Assembly: GCF_002007235.1 (NCBI RefSeq)
Contig: NZ_MUHW01000001.1
Location: 1-64,000 of the forward strand
Source of the DNA: Oribacterium sp. C9
GTDB taxonomy: Bacteria > Bacillota > Clostridia > Lachnospirales > Lachnospiraceae
Length of the DNA stretch: 64,000 nt
Direction: 5' to 3'
The position numbers were made by a program, and so were the translations under genes. Under the pieces are notes generated by a model. The model was not told where the DNA came from and ran no database searches. It saw only the letters and a list, made by a program, of their open reading frames with translations. Below, in pieces: positions 10,237 through 19,723 of this stretch. Each line of letters begins with the position of its first letter. The stretch's first letter is position 1.

Positions 10237-11562
10237 TTGGACACTTTTAATTTGATCTTGTTAACAAAAAATACATCGACCCTTCCGATTCTTGGTCCTG
10301 TATGGAATTTGATAGTTAGCGTTCTCGGTGCAATTATGAATACAATTTATAATTCGCTTGAGTATGTTGGAATCGGAAATATCGGTCTTGCGATCATCAT
10401 ATTTACTATTGTGATGAGAATCATTCTTTTTCCTACAAGTTTTCGTCAGCAGAAGTCTTCTCGTATGATGCAGCTTATGCAGCCTGAGATGAAAGCTATT
10501 CAGGAGAAGTATAAGAATAAGACTGATAATGCATCTATGATGGCACAGCAGGAAGAAATGAAGGCTCTTTATGAAAAGTATGGTACATCCATGACAAGCG
10601 GATGTTTACCTCTGTTACTTCAGATGCCGGTCATTTTTGCTCTGTACCGTATAATAATGAACATTCCTGCATATGTTCCTTCTGTTTACTCTATTTATGA
10701 AAATGTATTAAATGCCATAGGTGGTTCATCTGCAGCTCAAAAGTTAGTTGAATTTGGTAACAGCAATAAACTTGAATCTATTTTAAAGCAGCTTAATAAT
10801 CTTGGTGTTGCTGAAAATTCGACATATTCTGCTGATCAGGTTTCAAATCTCATAATTGATTTTCTTTATAAATTGAATCCTGCTCAATGGGATAGTCTGG
10901 CTAAAACCTTTCCGGATGCATCAGCTAAAATTGAATTAGCTGCGTCACAGGCTGAAAAAATCAATAATTTTCTGGGAATTAATCTTTCAACTGCTCCTAG
11001 CTCTATGGGTTTTGTGCCTAATGTTTATTGGATTATTCCTATTTTGGCAGGTTTATTCCAGTATCTCAGCACCAAACTTATGTCAAGCACAAATCAGGCT
11101 ATGGCGGAGGGTAATGATCAATCTGCTCAGATGATGAAGAGCATGAATCTCATGATGCCTCTTATGTCAGTTTGGTTCTGCTTTACATTTGCATCAGGTA
11201 TCGGTTTATATTGGTGCGCATCTTCAGCTGTTATGATTCTTCAGCAGATATTCCTTAACAAATATTTTAATAAGATTTCAGATAAGGATATGATCGAAAT
11301 GTCTCTTGCTAAAGCTAATGCAAAGCGTGCTAAAAAGGGTTTACCACCAATCGATGAAAAATCCGTTGAAAATCGTATTAAGGCAGCAAAAGCAAAGGCT
11401 GAAGTAACAGAAAACAATCGTATGGAAGTGATTGCAAAACAGAGCGTTAAAACAAAGGAATCAACAGATTATTATAATAATAATGCTAAGCCTGGTTCAT
11501 TAGCTTCCAAAGCGAATATGGTTCGTCTTTACAATGAAAAAAATGAAAAGAAGAACAAGTAA
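10237..11562 (+). CDS. yidC: membrane protein insertase YidC/OxaA
   Basis: This insertase helps place proteins in the cytoplasmic membrane. The 441-residue protein starts with TTG, 6 nt after CCGGAGG. Five hydrophobic segments are visible: near residues 20-40, 48-68 (IGLAIIIFTIVMRIILFPT), 125-150 (CLPLLLQMPVIFALYRI), 265-285, and a C-terminal segment (SGIGLYWCASSAVMILQQ). The conserved membrane-groove arginine is present in the second one. A long basic C-terminal tail (from about residue 365) could contact ribosomes. No lipobox is seen. It is followed 11 bp later by jag, its usual partner. Confidence 0.95.
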   Translation: MDTFNLILLTKNTSTLPILGPVWNLIVSVLGAIMNTIYNSLEYVGIGNIGLAIIIFTIVMRIILFPTSFRQQKSSRMMQLMQPEMKAIQEKYKNKTDNASMMAQQEEMKALYEKYGTSMTSGCLPLLLQMPVIFALYRIIMNIPAYVPSVYSIYENVLNAIGGSSAAQKLVEFGNSNKLESILKQLNNLGVAENSTYSADQVSNLIIDFLYKLNPAQWDSLAKTFPDASAKIELAASQAEKINNFLGINLSTAPSSMGFVPNVYWIIPILAGLFQYLSTKLMSSTNQAMAEGNDQSAQMMKSMNLMMPLMSVWFCFTFASGIGLYWCASSAVMILQQIFLNKYFNKISDKDMIEMSLAKANAKRAKKGLPPIDEKSVENRIKAAKAKAEVTENNRMEVIAKQSVKTKESTDYYNNNAKPGSLASKANMVRLYNEKNEKKNK

Positions 11563-11573
11563 AGAGGTTAAAT

Positions 11574-12629
11574 ATGGATAATATTAGAGTTTCAGCAAAA
11601 ACAAAAGATGAAGCTATAACAAAAGCTTTGATTCAGCTCGGTATTACCTCTGACAGACTGAATTATCGTGTTCTTGCAGAAGGTAAGACCGGTTTATTTG
11701 GAATTGGAGCCAAACCTTGGATCCTTGAAGCATCGATAAAGGAATCATCATCAGATAATGATATTAAAAAGCTTGAAGATGATATAGATAAGATCAAGGC
11801 AAATACAGGATCTGTTGCGGTAAATTCAGCTAAGAAAACAGATAATTCAAAAAATGTATCTGATAATAATGATGATAATAGTAAAAAGGAAGATAAGAGT
11901 TCTTCCTCTAAGACAGTTTCTATGTCATCTGATAAGAAGGATAAGCGCTCTCGTACTGATAGAGAAAAAAAGGTACGTAAGCAGTTTGATAAAGAATTAA
12001 GCAGTGATTCTAATGAGTCCTCTGTAATCAAGGATGAGGTAAAGAAACAGCATGATATTAAACCGATTTCTGAAGAGGAAGCTTCTACAGCAATTAAAGA
12101 TGCTGAACAGTTCATTACCAATGTTTTAAATGGTATGAACATGGAAGTTGAAACAAACTCAAGATTTGATCATGATTCAAATGAATTACTTATAAATCTT
12201 GTTGGTTCAGATATGGGTGTCCTCATCGGAAAGAGAGGACAGACTCTGGATTCACTTCAATATTTAACTTCTCTTGTTGTTAATAAAAATCACAAGGAAG
12301 ATTATATTAGAATTAAACTTGATACAGAAGATTACAGATCCAGAAGAGAAGCTACATTGAGAAATCTTGCAAGAAATATTGCTTATAAAGTTAGAAGAAC
12401 ACGTAAGGCAGTTGCTCTTGAGCCTATGAATCCATATGAGAGACGTATTATTCATAGTGCACTTCAGAATGATCGTTTTGTAACAACAAAGTCCGAGGGT
12501 GAAGAACCTTTCAGACATGTAATTATCTTTATGAAGAAAAGAGATAGAAGAAACTATTCTAAAGATTCTTCCAGAAGAGAGTATCAGAATAATTCACATG
12601 TTAATAATGATACAACACTTTCTGAATAA
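11574..12629 (+). CDS. jag: RNA-binding protein Jag/KhpB
   Basis: This KH/R3H RNA-binding protein is linked to cell-envelope growth and is usually co-transcribed with yidC. Three parts are visible in 351 residues. A Jag-N domain (1-55) contains the GLFGIGAKPW motif. A long, highly charged low-complexity linker (about 60-165) is rich in Lys, Ser and Asp. A KH domain with GVLIGKRGQTLDSLQYL (about 213) is followed by an R3H region (PMNPYERRIIHSAL). The linker is longer than in many homologues. A strong terminator follows. Confidence 0.93.
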   Translation: MDNIRVSAKTKDEAITKALIQLGITSDRLNYRVLAEGKTGLFGIGAKPWILEASIKESSSDNDIKKLEDDIDKIKANTGSVAVNSAKKTDNSKNVSDNNDDNSKKEDKSSSSKTVSMSSDKKDKRSRTDREKKVRKQFDKELSSDSNESSVIKDEVKKQHDIKPISEEEASTAIKDAEQFITNVLNGMNMEVETNSRFDHDSNELLINLVGSDMGVLIGKRGQTLDSLQYLTSLVVNKNHKEDYIRIKLDTEDYRSRREATLRNLARNIAYKVRRTRKAVALEPMNPYERRIIHSALQNDRFVTTKSEGEEPFRHVIIFMKKRDRRNYSKDSSRREYQNNSHVNNDTTLSE

Positions 12630-12666
12630 AGAGATTTCCACAATTCAATAGTAAAATCCGATGATT

Positions 12667-12675
12667 TGTGGATAA
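12667..12675 (-). promoter_or_regulatory. exact DnaA box overlapping the jag terminator
   Basis: TGTGGATAA, the complement of TTATCCACA, overlaps the first bases of the jag terminator stem. It is about 3.5 kb from oriC. Confidence 0.6.
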
Positions 12676-12708
12676 CCCTTGGTATTATCTTACCAAGGGT
12701 TGTTTTTT
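12674..12708 (+). terminator. jag terminator
   Basis: AACCCTTGGTA (12674-12684) pairs perfectly with TACCAAGGGTT (12691-12701) around a 6-nt loop, followed by a T run. Confidence 0.9.
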
Positions 12709-12786
12709 TATACTAAATATAATGAGCTATATGAAATACTTGCAATTAATATGCGCTACGATTAGAATTAGTTGAGTTTTTAGATA

Positions 12787-12795
12787 TGTGGATAA
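12787..12795 (-). promoter_or_regulatory. exact DnaA box upstream of mnmE
   Basis: This is a second TGTGGATAA, exactly 120 bp from the one at 12667 and in the same orientation. It lies about 90 bp ahead of mnmE. Confidence 0.6.
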
Positions 12796-12882
12796 ACTCT
12801 TTCCAAAAGTAAAGTAATGTAACTTATAACAGTACTAAATTTATTTTTTATACCGTTGTAAAAGACAAAATGGAGAAATATG

Positions 12883-14256
12883 ATGATAGATGATACAATT
12901 TGTGCACTTGCTACTGCTGCAGTTGAATCCGGTATTGGTATTATTCGTATAAGTGGATCAGAAGCAGTTTCGATAGCATCAAAGTTTATCAAATCCAAAT
13001 CCGGTAAAGCTGTAGACATTTCTGAATCACATAGAATCAAATATGGTTTTGTTTATTCCGATGAAGAACCTCTAGATGAAGTTCTTGTTATGACCATGCT
13101 CGCTCCTAAGTCTTTTACAGGTGAAGATACTGTTGAGATAGACTGTCACGGCGGTGTTTTAATGATGAATAAGATTCTGGAAGTAGCTGTTAATAATGGT
13201 GCTCGCTTGGCAGAACCCGGTGAATTTACAAAAAGAGCATTCCTTAATGGTCGAATAGATCTTTCTGAAGCCGAAGCTGTAGGAGATCTTATCAGTTCAG
13301 AAAATGATTATGCTTTAAAAGCTTCTATTAAACAGTTAAGAGGATCTGTTTCCGATAAAATTAAACGATTCAGATCTCAGATTTTGGAAGATGATGCCTT
13401 TATTGAAGCAGCACTCGATGACCCTGAACATATAACTCTTGACGGATTTAAATCTGATTTAGAACAGCATGTTACCGGAATCATAAAGGAGCTAGAGTAT
13501 CTTATATCATCCTCAGATGACGGGAAACGTATAAAGGAAGGCATCAGAACTGTCATAATTGGTAAACCAAATGCAGGAAAATCTTCCTTATTAAATATAC
13601 TTGTAGGTAGTGAGAGAGCTATAGTTACAGATATTGCCGGTACTACACGAGATACTCTGGAGGAACATATTAATTTAAAGGGTATCAGTTTAACTATTGT
13701 TGACACTGCCGGTATTAGAGAAACAGACGATACTGTAGAAAAAATCGGTGTAGAGAGAGCTTTGGATGCTGCAGACAACGCGGATCTTATAATTTATGTT
13801 GTAGATTCGTCGATTCCTTTGGATGATTCGGATCATAGAATTATTTCCAGAATACAGGATCGTAACACTATAGTTCTTTTAAATAAAAGTGATTTGAATC
13901 AGGTTATTGTACAGTCTGAACTTGAATCAATGACTAATAAAACAGTTATTCCAATTAGTGCAAAAAATAATTTTGGAATAGATAAATTGGAATCTGAGAT
14001 AACCTCTATGTTTTTCAGTAACAGAATCAATTTCAATGACCAGGTTGTTATTACAAATTTAAGACATAAGCATTGTCTTATTAATGCTAATAATGCTCTT
14101 CATGAGGTTATAAATTCTATTAATTTGGATATGCCTGAAGATTTTTTTACTATAGATATGATGCGTGCTTACGAGGAGTTGGGTTATATTCTTGGTGAAG
14201 AAGTTTCGGAAGATTTAATTAATGAGATTTTCTCAAAGTTTTGTATGGGTAAATAA
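12883..14256 (+). CDS. mnmE: tRNA modification GTPase MnmE
   Basis: MnmE, with MnmG, adds the (carboxymethyl)aminomethyl group to wobble U34 of certain tRNAs. The protein has 457 residues from the second of two adjacent ATG codons, which is better spaced (7 nt) from GGAG. It has an N-terminal tetrahydrofolate-binding domain, a helical domain, and an inserted G domain with GKPNAGKSS (about 226), DIAGTTRD, DTAGIRE and NKSD. The C-terminal catalytic motif is FCMGK, matching the family's C-x-GK ending. mnmG follows 21 bp later. Confidence 0.96.
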   Translation: MIDDTICALATAAVESGIGIIRISGSEAVSIASKFIKSKSGKAVDISESHRIKYGFVYSDEEPLDEVLVMTMLAPKSFTGEDTVEIDCHGGVLMMNKILEVAVNNGARLAEPGEFTKRAFLNGRIDLSEAEAVGDLISSENDYALKASIKQLRGSVSDKIKRFRSQILEDDAFIEAALDDPEHITLDGFKSDLEQHVTGIIKELEYLISSSDDGKRIKEGIRTVIIGKPNAGKSSLLNILVGSERAIVTDIAGTTRDTLEEHINLKGISLTIVDTAGIRETDDTVEKIGVERALDAADNADLIIYVVDSSIPLDDSDHRIISRIQDRNTIVLLNKSDLNQVIVQSELESMTNKTVIPISAKNNFGIDKLESEITSMFFSNRINFNDQVVITNLRHKHCLINANNALHEVINSINLDMPEDFFTIDMMRAYEELGYILGEEVSEDLINEIFSKFCMGK

Positions 14257-14277
14257 ATATAAAATGGGAGTTTAAAT

Positions 14278-16182
14278 ATGGCTTTTGTTGAAGAATCATA
14301 TGATGTAGCTGTAGTTGGTGCAGGTCATGCAGGATGTGAAGCTGCACTTGCTTGTGCACGACTTGGACTGGAAACAATTATCTTTACTGTAAGTGTGGAT
14401 AGTATTGCACTTATGCCTTGTAATCCTAATATCGGAGGCAGTTCAAAAGGCCATTTGGTTCGTGAATTGGATGCTCTCGGTGGAGAGATGGGAAAAAATA
14501 TTGATAAGACATTTATTCAGTCTAAAATGCTTAATAAATCAAAGGGTCCTGCTGTTCATAGTTTAAGAGCTCAGGCTGATAAACAATCATATACAAGAGA
14601 AATGAGAACAACTCTTGAAAATCAGCCTCATCTCACTATTAGACAAGCCGAAGTATCTGAGATTTTGACGGAAGAATTTGATATTCGTAAAAAGAAGATA
14701 ACTGGTGTCAAAACTACCTCAGGAGCAGTATATCATGCTAGAGCAGTAGTTCTTTGTACCGGAGTTTACTTAAATTCAAGATGTTTGACCGGTGATTTAA
14801 TTGAATATACAGGTCCTAATGGCTTAAGATCAGCAACACATTTAACAGATTCTTTAAAAAATAACAACGTACGTATGTTTAGATTTAAAACCGGTACTCC
14901 TGCAAGAGTAGATAAACGTACATTGGATTTTTCTAAGTTTGAAGTTCAAAAGGGTGATGTACCTGTTATACCTTTTTCATTTTCTACAAAGTTTGAATCT
15001 GTTCAGAAGGAACAGGTAGATTGCTGGTTGGTTTACACCAATGAGAATACTCATAATATAATAAGAAATAACATTGACAGATCGCCTATGTTTAATGGGT
15101 CTATAGAAGGAGTAGGACCTAGATATTGTCCTTCAATCGAAGATAAGGTTATGAAATTTCCTGATAAAAATCGTCATCAGATTTTTATCGAGCCTGAGGG
15201 ACTCTATACTAATGAAATGTATCTGAGTGGAATGTCCAGTTCTATGCCAGAGGACGTTCAATATGAGATGTATCATTCAATGGAAGGTTTTGAAAACGTA
15301 CATATAGTAAGGAATGCATACGCTATTGAATATGATTGCATTGATGCTACTCAATTAAAATCAAATCTTGAATTTTTAAATATAGATGGTCTTTTTGCTG
15401 CCGGACAGTTTAATGGTTCATCGGGGTATGAGGAAGCTGCTGTACAAGGTTTGATGGCTGGTATAAATGCTGCTATGAAGTTAAAAGGAAGAGAAGCAGT
15501 TATTCTTGATAGATCACAGGCTTATATAGGTGTACTTATCGATGATCTCGTTACTAAAGAAAATTTTGAGCCTTATCGTATGATGACAAGCAGATCGGAA
15601 TATCGTCTTCTTCTTCGACAGGATAATGCAGATATACGTCTCAGAGAAATTGGTCATGAAATCGGTCTTGTTTCTGATGAAGAATATCAGGATACTTGTC
15701 ATAAGATCGATTTGATAAATAAGGAAATAGATAGACTTAAAAGTACTTATATCGGTAACAGTGATTTAGTAAATTCATTTTTGTCTGCCCATGGATCAAA
15801 TACTTTAAGTTCTGGTATATCTTTAGCGGAGTTGATCAAGAGGCCTGAACTTGATTATGAGTTGATTAAAGATCTCGATAAAGAAAGACCGACATTACCT
15901 TATACTGTAAGAGAAGAAGTAAATATTGAAATAAAGTATGAGGGTTATATAAAGAGACAGCAGACACAGGTTGATGCATTTAAGAAACTTGAATATAAGA
16001 AGATTCCATTAGATATTGATTATAATAGTATTTCTAATTTGAGATTGGAAGCACGTCAAAAGCTTTCAAAGATCAAACCTGAAAATGTAGGTATGGCCAG
16101 TAGAATTAGTGGAGTTAGTCCGGCTGATATTAGTGTTTTACTTGTTTATATTGAATCATATAAACATAGAAGTGAAAAATGA
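14278..16182 (+). CDS. mnmG: tRNA uridine-5-carboxymethylaminomethyl synthase MnmG (GidA)
   Basis: This is the FAD-dependent partner of MnmE, 634 residues, a standard length. The N-terminal dinucleotide-binding motif reads [14 protein letters not shown] (12-25). The conserved [20 protein letters not shown] and the catalytic-region segment [12 protein letters not shown] are present. The C-terminal helical domain ends with [14 protein letters not shown] ribosome-binding site (GGGAG) precedes the ATG. The gene ends just before a large palindrome containing parS. Confidence 0.97.
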   Translation: MAFVEESYDVAVVGAGHAGCEAALACARLGLETIIFTVSVDSIALMPCNPNIGGSSKGHLVRELDALGGEMGKNIDKTFIQSKMLNKSKGPAVHSLRAQADKQSYTREMRTTLENQPHLTIRQAEVSEILTEEFDIRKKKITGVKTTSGAVYHARAVVLCTGVYLNSRCLTGDLIEYTGPNGLRSATHLTDSLKNNNVRMFRFKTGTPARVDKRTLDFSKFEVQKGDVPVIPFSFSTKFESVQKEQVDCWLVYTNENTHNIIRNNIDRSPMFNGSIEGVGPRYCPSIEDKVMKFPDKNRHQIFIEPEGLYTNEMYLSGMSSSMPEDVQYEMYHSMEGFENVHIVRNAYAIEYDCIDATQLKSNLEFLNIDGLFAAGQFNGSSGYEEAAVQGLMAGINAAMKLKGREAVILDRSQAYIGVLIDDLVTKENFEPYRMMTSRSEYRLLLRQDNADIRLREIGHEIGLVSDEEYQDTCHKIDLINKEIDRLKSTYIGNSDLVNSFLSAHGSNTLSSGISLAELIKRPELDYELIKDLDKERPTLPYTVREEVNIEIKYEGYIKRQQTQVDAFKKLEYKKIPLDIDYNSISNLRLEARQKLSKIKPENVGMASRISGVSPADISVLLVYIESYKHRSEK

Positions 16183-16197
16183 TTTAAATTATACTAT

Positions 16198-16241
16198 AAT
16201 AACCTCCGTAATGTTTCACGTGAAACATTACGGAGGTTATT
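16198..16241. repeat. 44-bp perfect palindrome enclosing parS
   Basis: Two 22-bp arms mirror each other exactly around the centre between 16219 and 16220. The core TGTTTCACGTGAAACA at 16212-16227 is the consensus ParB-binding site parS. The outer arms (AACCTCCGTAA and complement) are not part of the parS consensus. They make the transcript a 22-bp hairpin just after mnmG, though no long T run follows. Confidence 0.9.
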
Positions 16242-16311
16242 GCTAATAAATATATTGAACACAGTAAGGAAGTATATAAATATATGTGGCTATATAAATA
16301 GGAGGAAATGC

Positions 16312-17058
16312 ATGACGGAAACATTTAAAAAAGATATGAATGAGAATTTGGTAAAGACGGGAATATCCTTAAATGATTTACAAATTGAACAGCTGTACAA
16401 GTTCTATAATATGCTTATAGAAAAGAATAAAGTGATGAATCTTACAGCCATTACTGAAGAACATGAGGTTATAGTTAAACATTTTATAGACTCCATGAGT
16501 ATTTATAATAAAGAACTTAATAAAAAAATTATTAATGAATCATTTATGAAAGATAAAAAACTTATTGACGTGGGAACGGGTGCTGGTTTTCCGGGTTTAG
16601 TTCTAAAAATTATTTTTCCTGAATTAAATATAGTTTTGTCTGATTCTCTTCAGAAAAGATTGAATTTTATAAATGAAGTAATAAATGAATTAGGTTTAAC
16701 TAAAATTGAAGTAGTCCATGGAAGAGCAGAGGATCTTGCTCATGATCCAATGTATAGAGAAAAATTTGATTTTTCAACGTCAAGAGCAGTTGCTAATATG
16801 TCTACACTAACCGAATATGATTTGCCTTTTGTAAAGTTAGGCGGGTATTTTATAGCATATAAATCAGGAAAGATAGAAGAGGAGTTAAAGCAAGCAGAAA
16901 AAGCTATAGGCTTATTAGGAGGAGAAGTTGAAAGTAAAGTGAATTTTGTATTAACAGATGGAGAATCCGAAAGATCAATAATCTTTATTAAGAAGACAAA
17001 GAAGACACCTAAATCATATCCAAGAAAAGCCGGTACACCTTCAAAATCACCGTTATAA
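16312..17058 (+). CDS. rsmG: 16S rRNA (guanine-N7)-methyltransferase RsmG
   Basis: This SAM-dependent enzyme methylates G527 of 16S rRNA. The protein has 248 residues from the ATG at 16312, which follows TAGGAGG by 6 nt; an in-frame upstream extension would run into the parS palindrome and has no ribosome-binding site. The SAM motif is LIDVGTGAGFPGLVLKI (about residues 83-100). RVVTSRAVAN-type sequence appears as FSTSRAVANM. The lysine- and proline-rich tail KKTPKSYPRKAGTPSKSPL is typical. It is flanked by two parS sites and ends in a terminator. Confidence 0.95.
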   Translation: MTETFKKDMNENLVKTGISLNDLQIEQLYKFYNMLIEKNKVMNLTAITEEHEVIVKHFIDSMSIYNKELNKKIINESFMKDKKLIDVGTGAGFPGLVLKIIFPELNIVLSDSLQKRLNFINEVINELGLTKIEVVHGRAEDLAHDPMYREKFDFSTSRAVANMSTLTEYDLPFVKLGGYFIAYKSGKIEEELKQAEKAIGLLGGEVESKVNFVLTDGESERSIIFIKKTKKTPKSYPRKAGTPSKSPL

Positions 17059-17064
17059 GTATTT

Positions 17065-17099
17065 AAAGAAGACTTATCATATATAAGTCTTCTTTTTTT
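17065..17099 (+). terminator. rsmG terminator
   Basis: AAGAAGACTTAT (17066-17077) pairs with ATAAGTCTTCTT (17083-17094) around CATAT, followed by seven T residues. Confidence 0.9.
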
Positions 17100-17112
17100 G
17101 TGTCTTGTTAAA

Positions 17113-17141
17113 TTGACACTATAAGAACAATGAAGTAAAAT
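17113..17141 (+). promoter_or_regulatory. parAB promoter
   Basis: TTGACA (17113-17118) and TAAAAT (17136-17141) are separated by 17 bp. This leaves a leader of about 195 nt containing parS and a hairpin. Confidence 0.65.
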
Positions 17142-17185
17142 ATCGTTGCTTTTATAATTATCTGTTTATAAAAATACTATTCTGA

Positions 17186-17201
17186 TGTTTCACGTGAAAC
17201 A
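17186..17201. promoter_or_regulatory. parS site in the parAB leader
   Basis: TGTTTCACGTGAAACA is the exact 16-bp ParB-binding palindrome. It lies about 40 bp downstream of the predicted transcription start of parAB. Confidence 0.95.
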
Positions 17202-17272
17202 TTCTCACATTTTAAATCACAAATTATGTAAAAATATATTATATTAGAGATAATATATATAATAAGTAGGCG

Positions 17273-17297
17273 GCTTTACATGAAAATATTGTAAAGC
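17273..17297 (+). promoter_or_regulatory. hairpin in the parAB leader
   Basis: GCTTTACA (17273-17280) pairs with TGTAAAGC (17290-17297). There is no T run, so it is not a terminator. Its function is unknown. Confidence 0.4.
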
Positions 17298-17343
17298 TAA
17301 GGCGAAGTATCATTTCATGAGTAAGTATTAAATTGGGAGAGCT

Positions 17344-18120
17344 ATGGGGAGAATAATTGCAATCACAAATCAAAAGGGTGGTGTGGGAAAAACTACAACT
17401 GCTATAAACCTGGCAGCTACACTTGCTGAGGCAAATCAGAGAATACTATTAGTAGACTTTGATCCCCAGGGTAATGCTACAAGTGGTTTTGGAATCGAAA
17501 GAGAAGATGTGGAGCATACCATTTATGGAGCACTTACAGGTGAGTGTGATATAGATGAAGCAATTCTTGTAGATGTAAATGAAAATCTTGATCTGATACC
17601 TGCAGATATGAATTTAGCTGCTGTGGAAGTTGAATTTGTTGATCAGGACAATAAGAATCAAATATTAAAATCACTTCTTTCTAAGTGCATCTCAAGATAT
17701 GATTATATACTAATTGATTGTCCACCAAGTTTGGGAACCATTACCGTAAATGCTCTTAGTACAGCTGATTCGGTAATTATACCTATACAGTGTGAGTATT
17801 ATGCATTGGAAGGTTTGAATCAGGTTTTGAACACAATATCTATAGTAAAACAAGGACTAAATCCGGAATTGGTAATTGAAGGTATAGTGTTCACAATGTA
17901 TGACAGTAGAAACAAGTTATCACAACAGGTAGTTGAAACTGTACGTCAAAACTTTGATGGAAGTATCTATGATACATTAATACCAAGAAATGTACGACTG
18001 GCAGAAGCGCCAAGCCATGGATTGCCCATAACATTATATGATTCATCTTCAAGTGGAGCGGATAGTTATAGGAAATTAGCGGCAGAATTAATGAGTAAGG
18101 GAGATGTAATATATGGCTAA
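17344..18120 (+). CDS. parA: chromosome partitioning ATPase ParA (Soj)
   Basis: This Walker-type ATPase binds DNA non-specifically and, with ParB, moves or organises origins and regulates DnaA in relatives. It has 258 residues. The deviant Walker A motif KGGVGKTT lies at 11-18, DFDPQGN at 38-44 and DYILIDCPPSLG near 118-129. The stop codon overlaps the parB start by 8 bp, indicating translational coupling. Its leader contains a parS site. Confidence 0.97.
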   Translation: MGRIIAITNQKGGVGKTTTAINLAATLAEANQRILLVDFDPQGNATSGFGIEREDVEHTIYGALTGECDIDEAILVDVNENLDLIPADMNLAAVEVEFVDQDNKNQILKSLLSKCISRYDYILIDCPPSLGTITVNALSTADSVIIPIQCEYYALEGLNQVLNTISIVKQGLNPELVIEGIVFTMYDSRNKLSQQVVETVRQNFDGSIYDTLIPRNVRLAEAPSHGLPITLYDSSSSGADSYRKLAAELMSKGDVIYG

Positions 18121-19201
18121 GCAAGAAAGGGGCCTGGGAAAGGGCCTTAATGCAATATTCGGTAATACAGTAGGTGCAGATTTAAAGAAAGAAAAAAATT
18201 TTAAAACAGTTGCAGAAACTTTAGCTGATAGCAGACAGGAAAATATTCATACGTCAGTAGGAAGCAGTCACTTCACAGAATACGAAGATCATTCAGTAGA
18301 GATTGCCGAAGAAATAAATGAAGATAGTACATCTCCAAAAAAGAATAGTGAGTCAAGGGTAGAGACAGAAGACTTAAATATTGAAGGTAACGGTTCCGTA
18401 TTAATTAAATTAAGTAGAATACAACCGGATAAAAATCAGCCAAGAAAAGATTTTGATGAGACAAAACTTCAGGAACTGGCAGATTCTATCAGAGAATATG
18501 GAGTAATCTCACCTATTGTAGTAAAGGAAAATGGAGCATTTTACGATATCGTTGCAGGAGAAAGAAGATGGAGAGCTGCACGCCTCGCCGGATTAACTGA
18601 GATACCGGTGGTTATCAAAAATGTGGATGAAAAAACCAGTCGTGAAATGTCCATCATTGAGAATATTCAAAGAGATGACTTGAATCCTGTAGAAGAAGCA
18701 TTAGCTTACCAGTCATTGATTGATGATTATGGCCTCACTCAGGAAGAAGTGGCTTCAAGGGTATCTAAAAACAGAACGACTATAACAAATAGTTTGCGTC
18801 TTTTGAAGCTGGATGAAGAGCTTTTGGATATGCTTAGAGAAGGTCTCATTACTCAGGGACATGCAAGAGCACTGCTTGCGATAGAAGATTCTGAACTCAG
18901 AAGGAAGATAGCTCTGAGATGTGCGAAAGAAAATTTATCAGTTCGTGAGATAGAGAATCTGGTGAGACAGGATAAATTATCTAAAGAAAAGAAGAGTAAC
19001 GGTGCATCTCCGGAAGCGGATGAATTGAAAAGACTTAAGATTATATATAAAGATCTCGAAAATAAGCTTAAGAATAGTTTGGGTACTAAAGTATCTATCG
19101 TACCGAAAAACAAAGATAAGGGAAAATTGGAAATAGAGTACTATTCACAGGATGAATTGGATCGCATTTATATGATTCTTAATTCGATCAGAAATCAGTA
19201 A
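18113..19201 (+). CDS. parB: chromosome partitioning protein ParB (Spo0J-like)
   Basis: ParB is a CTPase that loads at parS and spreads along DNA. It begins with the family motif RGLGKGLNAIFG, which binds ParA. The ParB/sulfiredoxin-like CTPase domain contains GERRWRAARLAG (about 148-160) and ENIQRDDLNPVEEA. A helix-turn-helix with TQEEVASRVSKNRTTI follows, then a C-terminal dimerisation domain. At 362 residues it is longer than typical (about 280-300). The excess is an acidic stretch of about 80 residues between the N-terminal motif and the CTPase domain. Two exact parS sites lie within 2 kb. Confidence 0.96.
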   Translation: MAKQERGLGKGLNAIFGNTVGADLKKEKNFKTVAETLADSRQENIHTSVGSSHFTEYEDHSVEIAEEINEDSTSPKKNSESRVETEDLNIEGNGSVLIKLSRIQPDKNQPRKDFDETKLQELADSIREYGVISPIVVKENGAFYDIVAGERRWRAARLAGLTEIPVVIKNVDEKTSREMSIIENIQRDDLNPVEEALAYQSLIDDYGLTQEEVASRVSKNRTTITNSLRLLKLDEELLDMLREGLITQGHARALLAIEDSELRRKIALRCAKENLSVREIENLVRQDKLSKEKKSNGASPEADELKRLKIIYKDLENKLKNSLGTKVSIVPKNKDKGKLEIEYYSQDELDRIYMILNSIRNQ

Positions 19202-19219
19202 ATCAGGAGAAAATATAGA

Positions 19220-19723
19220 ATGTTTGATAGTGAATTAATCCTACTTGCGATGGCTGCATCAGGGCTTATAGTGGGATTCATATCGCTGATTATTTCAGTT
19301 AATGCCAATGCAAGATATAAAAAACTATACCGGCAATATGATTACTTCATGAGAGGTAGAGATGCTGAGACACTTGAGGATTATATAGTTGATATACAAG
19401 AGCATGTTGAAGCATTGGAAAAGGAAGATGTAAAGAATAAAGAGGTAATGAGAATTCTGAATAAGAATATCAGGGCTTCTTTTCAAAAATTCGGTCTTAT
19501 AAAATATAATGCGTTTGGAGGAATGGGCGGAAACATGTCATTTGCTCTTGCATTATTAGACTATACAAATACGGGCATCGTAATTAATTCTGTACATTCA
19601 AGAGAAGGCTGCTTCTTATATATAAAAGATGTAGATGCAGGAACAACAGAAGTAGAGCTAGGTTCTGAAGAAAGACTGGCTTTGGAACAAGCGTTGGGTT
19701 ATAGAGAGAAAGATCAAAAGTGA
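19220..19723 (+). CDS. DUF4446 family membrane protein
   Basis: The 167-residue protein has one N-terminal membrane segment (about residues 6-28, LLAMAASGLIVGFISLIISV), a coiled-coil stretch (about 55-85), and a conserved globular end (QKFGLIKYNAFGGMGGNMSFALALLD). This pattern matches the DUF4446 family, which is often found directly after parB in clostridia. Its function is unknown. It lies 18 bp after parB and overlaps the next gene by 4 bp, so it is likely part of the parAB operon. Confidence 0.85.
   Translation: MFDSELILLAMAASGLIVGFISLIISVNANARYKKLYRQYDYFMRGRDAETLEDYIVDIQEHVEALEKEDVKNKEVMRILNKNIRASFQKFGLIKYNAFGGMGGNMSFALALLDYTNTGIVINSVHSREGCFLYIKDVDAGTTEVELGSEERLALEQALGYREKDQK

Noticed and set aside
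12780-13040. Minus-strand reading frame across the start of mnmE
   Set aside because: It is the antisense shadow of mnmE and has no family resemblance.
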